This document shows positions 1 to 5,899 of a DNA stretch of 26,219 nucleotides, one piece after another (the stretch's first letter is position 1; every line of letters begins with the position of its first letter). Under the pieces are notes generated by a model. That model was not told the origin of the DNA and made no database searches. It was given only the letters and a program-made list of their open reading frames with translations. Source of the DNA: CAZGAQ01 sp964523405 (GTDB taxonomy: Bacteria; Planctomycetota; Phycisphaerae; UBA1845; Fen-1342); assembly GCA_964523405.1 (NCBI GenBank), contig CAZGAQ010000052.1, positions 1 through 26,219 on the forward strand, written 5' to 3'. The position numbers were made by a program, and so were the translations under genes.

Positions 1-839
1 CGGCGCACCTCGTTCATCACCGCCTTGATGCGCTCCTCGAACTGCCCGCGGTACTTCGTGCCCGCGACCATCAGCGCCAGGTCGAGAATGACGATGCGCC
101 GCTCGTGCAGCAGCTCCGGCACCTGCCGGTTGATGATCTTCTGCGCCAGCCCCTCGACGATGGCGGTCTTGCCGACGCCCGCTTCACCCAGCAGCACCGG
201 GTTGTTCTTCATGCGGCGGCACAGCACCGTGATGACGCGCTCGATCTCCGCGGCCCGCCCGATAACTGGGTCGAGCTTGCCTTCGCGGGCCAGCTCGGTC
301 AGGTCACGCCCAAACGAGTCCAGCGCGGGCGTCTTGCTCTTGCCCTTGGCCGGGGCGGCCTCGCCGGGCGGATTCATCGCGGCACTTTCTTCCGGTTCCA
401 CTCCGGCACCGAGCAGGTTCAGAACCTCCTCACGCACCTCCTCGAGCTTCAGCCCGAGGTGAATGAGGACTTGCGCGGCCACGCCGTCCTGCTCCCGCAG
501 CAGACCCAGCAGCAGGTGCTCGGTCCCGACGTAGTTGTGGTTCAGATTGCGGGCTTCTTCGATGGCGTATTCGATGACCCGCTTCGCCCGTGGCGTCTGC
601 GGCAGCTTGCCCATCGTCACCATCTCGGGCCCGCTCTTGACGAGCTTTTCGACCTCCATGCGGACCTTGCGCAGGTCCACATTCAGGTTCTTCAGGACGT
701 TGGCCCCGACGCCCGAGCCCTCTTTCACCAGCCCGAGCAAAATGTGCTCCGTCCCAATGTATTCGTGGTTGAACCGCTGCGCCTCCTGGTTGGCCAGAGC
801 CATCACCTTCCGCGCCCGATCGGTAAAACGCTCAAACAT
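1..839 (-). CDS. clpC: ATP-dependent Clp protease ATP-binding subunit ClpC, N-terminal part (cut by window edge)
   Basis: AAA+ unfoldase that feeds substrates to ClpP in the cytoplasm. 279 residues are visible and the reading frame stays open to base 1, so the gene continues outside the window. Residues 1-145 are the two Clp N-domain repeats (FERFTDRARKVM and HEYIGTEHILLGL, then HNYVGTEHLLLGL). The first AAA domain starts near residue 174 (LDSFGRDLTELAREGKLDPVIGR) and has Walker A GEAGVGKT at 218-225 followed by AGTKYRGQFEER near 259-270. Most ClpC proteins have GEPGVGKT, so the Ala is a small variation. ATG at 839 is preceded by GGGAG about 9 bases upstream, and the protein begins exactly as ClpC proteins do. 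A candidate promoter lies 97-124 bases upstream. ClpA or ClpB is less likely because of the N-domain sequence and the direct run into the ATPase. Confidence 0.96.
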   Translation of the reverse strand, partial: MFERFTDRARKVMALANQEAQRFNHEYIGTEHILLGLVKEGSGVGANVLKNLNVDLRKVRMEVEKLVKSGPEMVTMGKLPQTPRAKRVIEYAIEEARNLNHNYVGTEHLLLGLLREQDGVAAQVLIHLGLKLEEVREEVLNLLGAGVEPEESAAMNPPGEAAPAKGKSKTPALDSFGRDLTELAREGKLDPVIGRAAEIERVITVLCRRMKNNPVLLGEAGVGKTAIVEGLAQKIINRQVPELLHERRIVILDLALMVAGTKYRGQFEERIKAVMNEVR

Positions 840-935
840 GCGTTGTAACTCCCGGCGGTCGCAGCGCTTACTGCGTTCCGCGCGACCGGTACTGCTGACC
901 GATCCTCGACTTTACAGGACGCTCCAGACCGTGAG

Positions 936-963
936 ATTGTATCCGCACGGCTCTGACCGACAA
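936..963 (-). promoter_or_regulatory. Candidate sigma70-type promoter for clpC
   Basis: On the minus strand TTGTCG (958-963) and TACAAT (936-941) are separated by 16 bases. The start of clpC is about 97 bases downstream, leaving a medium-length leader. I see no CtsR-like direct heptamer repeat next to it. The call rests on pattern only. Confidence 0.4.
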
Positions 964-1031
964 GCAATCCTCCGGCTGACGGTCAGCCATGGATGCTATC
1001 GACCGCCCGGCGCACGCGAATCAAGACGGAA

Positions 1032-1059
1032 TCCGGCGGCTTATCCGGCAACCGCCGGA
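1032..1059 (-). terminator. Possible hairpin after the 1097-1648 gene
   Basis: Perfect 8-base arms, TCCGGCGG and CCGCCGGA, are separated by 12 bases about 40 bases after the stop of the upstream membrane-protein gene and before clpC. No T run follows, so this may be a weak or Rho-dependent end, or just GC-rich chance pairing. Confidence 0.25.
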
Positions 1060-1096
1060 GTCCCGAATCAGCCCCGCACCGCCCGACGCGGCTCCT

Positions 1097-1648
1097 TCAC
1101 GCCGCGCCACCCGCCCGCTGCGCGACCCGCTGCTCGCCCGCCCGGATTTGCTCCCGGTAGATCCCGTGTCGGTCCAGCGCCCGCACATGCCCCCACGCTG
1201 CCTGCGCTGCCGCCGGTGCCCCCGCCTCGGTCAGCACCTGCGCCAGCCGGTACGCCACTAGCAGATCGTCCGGCCACTCCCGCGCCAGCGCCGCCACCGA
1301 CTCCAGCGCCTGGCCGTGCGCGCCGCTTTCCAGCAGGCTCCGCACCTCCCATAGCGCCCGTCGCCGCCGCGCGAGCGCCGCCTGCACGCGCGCTTCCCGC
1401 CGCGTCTGCACAAAGCGGATCTGCGCGCCCACGTAGCTTCCCGCGGCCGCCCCGATCCCCAGCGCCTGCAACGTCCGTGAAAAGTCGTCCGGGAAGAGCA
1501 GTACGGCCAACAGCGCAAAACTTGCGCACGCGGTGAACGCCAACCCCACCAGCAGACCCGAGACGATGGCCCCCGACAAAATCAGCCCGCCGCCTGGCAG
1601 CACCAGGTTCACCAGCGGTCCCCAGCGGCCGGCCGGCGCGGTGCTCAC
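1097..1648 (-). CDS. Small membrane protein with TPR-like tail, function unknown
   Basis: 183 residues starting at GTG. The start GTG overlaps the TGA of the upstream glycosyltransferase by four bases (GTGA, 1645-1648), which indicates translational coupling. Residues about 13-55 hold two hydrophobic segments (NLVLPGGGLILSGAIVSGL and FTACASFALLAVLLF), with a further Gly/Ala-rich segment near 62-75. From residue 90 the protein is soluble and helical, with a repeat-like pattern (ALWEVRSLLESG, ALESVAALAREWPDDLLVAYRLAQVLTEAG, AAAQAAWGHVRALD) resembling one or two TPR units. I do not recognise the family. The coupling suggests it works with the glycosyltransferase, perhaps at the inner membrane, but that is inference. 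Confidence 0.75.
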   Translation of the reverse strand: MSTAPAGRWGPLVNLVLPGGGLILSGAIVSGLLVGLAFTACASFALLAVLLFPDDFSRTLQALGIGAAAGSYVGAQIRFVQTRREARVQAALARRRRALWEVRSLLESGAHGQALESVAALAREWPDDLLVAYRLAQVLTEAGAPAAAQAAWGHVRALDRHGIYREQIRAGEQRVAQRAGGAA

Positions 1649-2769
1649 GGTGCCGCGCTCCCTTCCGCGCCGCGGTGGACGCTCGTCGTCTGCGCCAGCA
1701 CCGCGCAGTACAGGTCGATGAGTCGCTCGACGAACGCGCCCACGGCGTGGTGCTCCTCGAAGTACTCGGCCGCGCTGGTCGCCGTCTGCTGGGCCTGCTC
1801 GGGCTGCTCAATGGCGCGCGCCAGGAGGTACGCCAGCTCGACGCCCGATCCGGGTGTGAACTGCCACGCCGTCCGCTCCTCGATGAACCAATCGCCGAGC
1901 TGCTCGCGGGCCGCAATGACCAGCTTGCCCAGGCCCATCGCCAGCAGCGGTGCCAGGCTCGGTATCCGTTCGCACCCCGGTACCACGCAGATGTCCGCCC
2001 CGGGCAACCCCTTCTCCCACAGGCGCGGCTCGTCCACGATTACGCAGCAGTCCTGCACACCGGCCGCCCGGATATGGCGCCACACCGCGCTCTGCCCCGC
2101 CCCGGCGCCGATGATCACCGCCTGGAGCTCCCGTCCCTCGCGCCGCAATTGGGCCACCGCGTCCACCAGTACGCCTGCCTCGGCCGGCTGCTCCATCGCC
2201 TCCACGCACAGCACCCCGGGCACGCGCCCGCCCACCCCCGTCGGCGTCCAGTTGAACGGCAACGCGGCGGCGGGGGGGATCACCGTCCAGTTCTCTGTCG
2301 GCCAGCCACGCGGGCCACGCGCCACCAGCCCCGGCGCGATCGTCACCACGTGCCGCCGCGCCCCCGGCGCACGATGCGCCAGCCGTTCCACATCGGCCAG
2401 CGACAGCGCGTGCACAACCACCGGCACGCCCGCGTGCGTCGCCCAGTGTTCGATCCACCCCAGTCCCGCCGTCCCCCACACGTGCACCAGTCCCGGCGGC
2501 GGGCTCCAGTGCGCCAGAATCCCGCCCACGGGCCACGCCCGCCAGCCGCCCAGATGCTCGACGTGCCGGCCTTCCATCATCTCCGGCAGGCTCGCCAGCA
2601 GGTCGCGGTCGTCGCTCAGCACCGCAATCGCCACCCCGCTCTCCCCCAGGGCCCACAGCGTCTTGCGCAGCATGGGTCCCCAGCGCGCCAGCACCGCCGC
2701 CGACACCACGTGCAGCACCTCCTCGCTGCAGCGCGGCTTGCCCGCGAATGTCGGCTCACTGTCAACCAT
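1645..2769 (-). CDS. Glycosyltransferase, GT4/GT1-like (GT-B fold)
   Basis: About 374 residues. The layout fits a GT-B glycosyltransferase. The N-terminal half has HVWGTAGLGWIEHWATHAGVPVVVHALSL, in the place where GT4 enzymes bind the acceptor. A C-terminal nucleotide-sugar-binding half starts near residue 190 with GVLCVEAMEQPAEAGVLVDAV, AVIIGAGAGQSAV, then ADICVVPGCERIPSLAPLLAMGLGKLVIA, which corresponds to the usual E..PL..LEAMA.G.PVIA segment. The classic catalytic EX7E pattern is not clean (CERIPSLAPLLAMG), so donor and acceptor cannot be named. ATG at 2769 is chosen; another in-frame ATG lies at 2790 and neither has a strong ribosome site. It is divergent from lgt and overlaps the next gene by four bases. 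Confidence 0.78.
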   Translation of the reverse strand: MVDSEPTFAGKPRCSEEVLHVVSAAVLARWGPMLRKTLWALGESGVAIAVLSDDRDLLASLPEMMEGRHVEHLGGWRAWPVGGILAHWSPPPGLVHVWGTAGLGWIEHWATHAGVPVVVHALSLADVERLAHRAPGARRHVVTIAPGLVARGPRGWPTENWTVIPPAAALPFNWTPTGVGGRVPGVLCVEAMEQPAEAGVLVDAVAQLRREGRELQAVIIGAGAGQSAVWRHIRAAGVQDCCVIVDEPRLWEKGLPGADICVVPGCERIPSLAPLLAMGLGKLVIAAREQLGDWFIEERTAWQFTPGSGVELAYLLARAIEQPEQAQQTATSAAEYFEEHHAVGAFVERLIDLYCAVLAQTTSVHRGAEGSAAP

Positions 2770-2927
2770 GGGCGCACAGGATAGCGGCATCGGCCACGCC
2801 GGCCTATGGGGCGCCGTCTGTCACCCCCCGGGTGGACCTCGTCGCGCCGCCCGCGTACGATTGCGCCACGAGCAGACCCGACGCTTCCGACGATGCGCTC
2901 GAGCGCCCCAGTGGACGGTGAACGCCT

Positions 2928-4139
2928 ATGATGCCCGTGCTGTTTCGGATTCCCGGAATCGGCTACGAAGTGCCCGGCTACGGCCTGGCCCTCATGATCG
3001 GCTTCCTGCTGTCCACCGTCTGGGCGGCGCAGCGGGCCGCGAAGTCCCGCGCCAATCCCGACACCATCCTCAACTGCGCCTTCGGCGCCCTCTTCGGCGG
3101 CGTCGTCGGCTCACGCTTCATGTACGTCGTGCATTACTGGGAGGACTTCGCCAACCGCGGCTCCATCGGCCGGATTATCCTCGCCATCATCGACGTGCGC
3201 AAGGGCGGCCTCGAAGTCTATGGCGGCCTCCTCACCGCCATCGCCGTCATCCTCATCTACCTCTGGTTCTCGAAGCACTCCCTCCGCTGGTACATGGATA
3301 TCATGGCGCCCTCCGCGGCCCTCGGCATGGCCATCGGCCGCATCGGCTGCTTCCTGAACGGCTGCTGCTGGGGCGGCACCTGCGACCTGCCCTGGGCCGT
3401 GCGCTTCCCGTTCAGCAGCCCCGCCGCCGTGCAGCAGTGGTCCGACCGCGTGCCCGGGGCGGCCCTGCCTCAGGAGCTGGTCCTGCAGATTGGGGATGGG
3501 CTCGGGGCCACGCCCCTGCCGCGCGAGACCTTCCGGCTGTCGGATGCAGAACTCGACAACGGGCGGGCGCAGCTGGAGCAGTACCTCGCCCAGCTCCACA
3601 GTCTTAAGGGCAAACTGGACCAAGCCACCGACGCCGCCGAGAAGAAGAAACTGGAAGCCGAGGCTGTGGCGCTGGCGGCCAGGCAACCGCTCCAGGACGC
3701 CCCGTTTCTGAAGGCTGGCGTCGAGAACATGGTGCGCTATAACCTCAGCGCCAGCGCGCTGCGCGCCCTCGCAACCGCGCATCCTTCCCAGCGCGTGCAC
3801 CCCACCCAGCTCTACGCGTTCGTCGCCCTCAGCCTGCTGGCCCTGCTGCTTAGCGCCCTCTATTGGCGCCGCACCCGCGACGGCCAGGTCATCTTCGCCC
3901 TGTTCCTGATCGAGCCGCCCACGCGCTGGGTCCTCGAACTCCTCCGCGCCGACAATCCCGTTGACACCGCCGGCTTCACCATCTCGCAGTTCATCGCCAT
4001 CTGCATGACGCTCATCGGTCTCGTCGGCCTGCTCGTGCTCCAGAAGATGCCCCCACGCTCGCCCCGTGCCGTGCCCTGGGAAGAACCCCCGGCCGACCAG
4101 CCGCCGACCTCCAAGAAAGCTAAGCACGCGCAGGCATAG
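2928..4139 (+). CDS. lgt: Prolipoprotein diacylglyceryl transferase with a large insertion
   Basis: Transfers diacylglycerol from phosphatidylglycerol to the lipobox cysteine of prolipoproteins in the inner membrane. It is 403 residues, against roughly 260-300 usually. Family motifs are in order: GYGLALMIGF near 17-26, GGLEVYGGLL at 93-102, the signature GRIGCFLNGCCWG at 137-149, HPTQLYAF at 291-298 and EPPTRWVLELLR at 329-340, with multiple membrane helices. Where Escherichia coli has His103 this protein has Tyr98, a substitution seen in other Lgt proteins. The extra length lies between the signature and HPTQLY (about residues 163-288); it is charged and partly coiled-coil (LEQYLAQLHSLKGKLDQAT, AAEKKKLEAEAVALA). 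The ATG pair at 2928/2931 has only a weak upstream GGACGGTG. A lipoprotein substrate is encoded at 15125-15694. Confidence 0.95.
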   Translation: MMPVLFRIPGIGYEVPGYGLALMIGFLLSTVWAAQRAAKSRANPDTILNCAFGALFGGVVGSRFMYVVHYWEDFANRGSIGRIILAIIDVRKGGLEVYGGLLTAIAVILIYLWFSKHSLRWYMDIMAPSAALGMAIGRIGCFLNGCCWGGTCDLPWAVRFPFSSPAAVQQWSDRVPGAALPQELVLQIGDGLGATPLPRETFRLSDAELDNGRAQLEQYLAQLHSLKGKLDQATDAAEKKKLEAEAVALAARQPLQDAPFLKAGVENMVRYNLSASALRALATAHPSQRVHPTQLYAFVALSLLALLLSALYWRRTRDGQVIFALFLIEPPTRWVLELLRADNPVDTAGFTISQFIAICMTLIGLVGLLVLQKMPPRSPRAVPWEEPPADQPPTSKKAKHAQA

Positions 4140-4216
4140 CGGGCCAGCGCAGGCATCGGGGGCCAGTGTGGGCGTAGGGGGCCAGTGTAGGCGTGGCGGG
4201 CTAGAGTAGTGTCAGG
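4122..4216 (+). repeat. 19-bp tandem repeat running through the lgt stop codon
   Basis: About five degenerate 19-base units follow each other at 4122-4140, 4141-4159, 4160-4178, 4179-4197 and 4198-4216. The clearest units are GGGCCAGTGTGGGCGTAGG and GGGCCAGTGTAGGCGTGGC. The first unit contains the last codons and TAG of lgt, so the array probably grew from the end of the gene. Confidence 0.7.
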
Positions 4217-4220
4217 CTTC

Positions 4221-4278
4221 CGCGGCGGACGCGCAAACCGGGTAACCTGCGCGGCGGACGCCAGAACCGGGTGGCATG
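4221..4278 (+). repeat. 29-bp imperfect tandem duplication
   Basis: Two adjacent 29-base units, 4221-4249 and 4250-4278, both begin CGCGGCGGACG and share ACCGGGT. They agree at about 23 of 29 positions. They directly follow the 19-bp array. From 4279 to the hairpin at 4427 I see no gene or further structure. Confidence 0.55.
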
Positions 4279-4426
4279 GCCGCCTGCGCGAGCCAGGCGG
4301 TCGCCCGCGACGCTTTGTGTTGGGTCAGATGGTTCCCGCCCGTCGTCGCTCCCCGGCGGCCATGACTTTCTGCTTCCAGGCACAAGAAGCGGGACAGCCG
4401 TGAAGACGCTCCCCCCGAAAACGCCA

Positions 4427-4461
4427 CCGGCCCGACCTGCGTTTGTCGCAAGTCCGGCCGG
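4427..4461 (-). terminator. Terminator hairpin of tRNA-Val
   Basis: 15-base arms at 4427-4441 and 4447-4461 pair with one mismatch and one G-U, around a 5-base loop. Read on the minus strand this lies about 17 bases after the tRNA 3' end and is followed by TGGCGTTTTCG, a short T run. It fits intrinsic termination of the tRNA transcript. Confidence 0.55.
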
Positions 4462-4478
4462 TTGCGTTATTTACATCA

Positions 4479-4552
4479 TGGGCGATACTGGACTCGAACC
4501 AGTGACCTCTTGCATGTCGAGCAAGCGCTCTAACCAACTGAGCTAATCGCCC
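4479..4552 (-). tRNA. tRNA-Val (anticodon GAC)
   Basis: Full cloverleaf on the minus strand: acceptor GGGCGAT/ATCGCCC, D stem GCTC/GAGC with loop AGTTGGTTA, anticodon stem CTTGC/GCAAG around loop TCGACAT, variable AGGTC, and T stem ACTGG/CCAGT around TTCGAGT. The discriminator base is A. CCA is not encoded (TGA follows), so it must be added after transcription. The anticodon in the standard position is GAC, valine. The base at position 33, nearly always U, is C here. Confidence 0.93.
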
Positions 4553-4859
4553 GTTGCGGTCCGCATCTCACGGCCGCAGAACAACTATCGTGCCATGCCG
4601 CGCCGCACCTGTCAAGGCGGGCGCGCTCAGGCGCGCGCCCGGTGGCGCTGGCCCGCAACATAGGATCGAGCCTTCCGGCGGACGCGGACAAGCGCCGCTG
4701 CGGTCGATATAATAGGGGGGCTGCGATAGGCTCCGGACGCAACGGATGGCGGTCGGCTCTACTGACGGTCGCGTCGGCGCGCCGGGCTCTCCAGTTTCCG
4801 CTTGGCGGCGGCGCGTGGTTTGCCGCCGGCTGTTCTTTTTCAAGTTGAGTGCGACGTTT
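4553..4859. other. Intergenic region upstream of both tRNA-Val and ssrA
   Basis: 307 bases between two divergent RNA genes. I see no convincing protein gene. The one recognisable signal is the TATAAT-bearing promoter at 4685-4713 pointing toward ssrA. No equally clear promoter for tRNA-Val was found on the minus strand. Confidence 0.5.
4685..4713 (+). promoter_or_regulatory. Sigma70-type promoter, probably of ssrA
   Basis: A perfect TATAAT (4708-4713) lies 17 bases after CGGACA (4685-4690), which matches TTGACA at four positions. The mature tmRNA 5' end is about 140 bases downstream, so a precursor with a long leader trimmed by RNase P is implied. No closer promoter is visible. Confidence 0.5.
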
Positions 4860-5215
4860 GGGGGCGATTGGCTTCGACCGGGCAGGTTGAGGTCTGAGTG
4901 GCGTGTCGAGGTTGTCAGGAGGCCTCGTAAAACACCTGGCGAACCCTTATGTGCCAATGATGGCTACCGTATGGCTGCCTAACTAGTTTAGGCGTCCCGT
5001 CGGCCCTGCCACGCCCGTTAGTGGGTGCCGACGTCAAACAACGGGCTGGCTCGCGTGCTCTGTCTGGCGGCACGCGGGCGAGACTTAGCCGGGCTCGGCA
5101 AACGGATGACCCGTCGGCGGGTCTGCCGCGAGCCCAGAAACAAATCCGCCGAATACACACGTAGAGGCTCAGGCTGAAATGCTTCGGGACGGGGGTTCGA
5201 TTCCCCCCGCCTCCA
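4860..5215 (+). ncRNA. ssrA: Transfer-messenger RNA (tmRNA)
   Basis: Rescues stalled ribosomes and tags the unfinished peptide for proteolysis, together with SmpB. The 5' end GGGGGCG (4860-4866) pairs with CGCCTCC (5208-5214), including the G3-U wobble that marks tRNA-like alanine charging. The T arm is GGGGG-TTCGATT-CCCCC (5191-5207) and A5215 is the discriminator; CCA is not encoded. The 5' domain reads GATTGGCTTCGAC, and GGCCTCGTAAAA at 4921 matches the conserved stretch before the tag. Length is 356 bases, in the normal range. The tag frame is at 4953-4982. Tagged proteins would be degraded by Clp or other AAA proteases, and clpC is nearby. Confidence 0.95.
4953..4982 (+). CDS. tmRNA tag reading frame, ANDGYRMAA
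   Basis: The frame GCC AAT GAT GGC TAC CGT ATG GCT GCC TAA lies 29 bases after CTCGTAAAA, close to the spacing in Escherichia coli. It starts with Ala-Asn-Asp and ends in Ala-Ala, as known tags do. The internal Gly-Tyr-Arg-Met is unusual beside the common NYALAA type. The other frame from GCG at 4939 ends in Pro-Asn and is rejected because it lacks the Ala-Ala end. Confidence 0.8.
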   Translation, partial: ANDGYRMAA

Positions 5216-5223
5216 ATCCCCCG

Positions 5224-5258
5224 CGGCTCCCGCGCGCCACCCCGGCGCGCGGGAGCCG
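5224..5258 (+). terminator. Intrinsic terminator of ssrA
   Basis: A perfect 15-bp stem (5224-5238 with 5244-5258; arm CGGCTCCCGCGCGCC) around the loop ACCCC begins nine bases after the tmRNA 3' end. It is followed by CTTGTGTTTA, a weak T-rich tail. Confidence 0.75.
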
Positions 5259-5899
5259 CTTGTGTTTATCACGACGACACGGTCCACGCGCGCGGGCTGT
5301 CGCCACGTCGTGGCGGGGTGGCGCCCTGGCGGGTGGCGGCGGGCCGTTGGTTGAGTGCCGATTACTCACGGTGTCTCCGCATGCTCCCGTCGCTGCCTAG
5401 TCCTGCGCAACACCGCGCGGGCGCGCGCAGTGCGTTCGCTTCTGCCTCGGATGTCCAGGCCCTGCGCCCCGGCGGGCTTCCCCGTACTGACGCGGCCCAG
5501 CCCGTATGGCTGGCACCGGCCGATCGGCTGACAGCCGCCTGAGGCTGGGCGCAACCGCATCAGTGGCTACGATGTCCGGTTGCTCGGGGTGGATTCGGTG
5601 GCGCGGGAGCGCTGCGACGAAGTGCCGGTGTAAGTGGGCAGATCGGCCGGTGCAGGACGGAAGAAGCCGCTTGGGGTCGCTGGGCGTCGAGCACGGGCGG
5701 TCGTGCGGCGCGCATGGCGCGCGAGGGCAGGCCGCCGGCTTGTCGTGCGCGTTCAACGCCGGCGTTGGGACGGGGGGCGCATCGACATCTAGTCGGTCTC
5801 CCGGCGCCGGTGCCCGCGCTGCAGCGTCGCTCGTTGCAGGGGATTTCCGTCGCGTGTTCCGTGTCAAACGGGGTCTCATGGAGCCCGGAGGAGCGGGTG
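5259..5899. other. Intergenic region before the Hint/HAF gene, no gene seen
   Basis: 641 bases. Open frames here are short, have no ribosome sites and resemble no family. The only supported signal is the GGAGGAG ribosome site at 5887-5893 that serves the next gene. I see no tRNA, repeat or clear promoter. Confidence 0.5.

Noticed and set aside
1068..1916. A long minus-strand frame overlapping the glycosyltransferase and membrane protein
   Set aside because: Ser/Arg/Gly-rich translation typical of a shadow frame; the two coupled genes in other frames have clear protein features.
4141..4216. A CRISPR-like array after lgt
   Set aside because: The 19-base units are directly adjacent without spacers, and no cas gene is present.
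4746..4982. A 78-codon open frame under the TATAAT promoter
   Set aside because: It runs into the tmRNA 5' domain and tag, has no ribosome site, and the promoter is better explained by ssrA.
5714..5899. Upstream extension of the Hint/HAF reading frame
   Set aside because: The frame is open but the added 62 residues look like shadow sequence, and ATG 5900 has a strong GGAGGAG site and begins a signal peptide.
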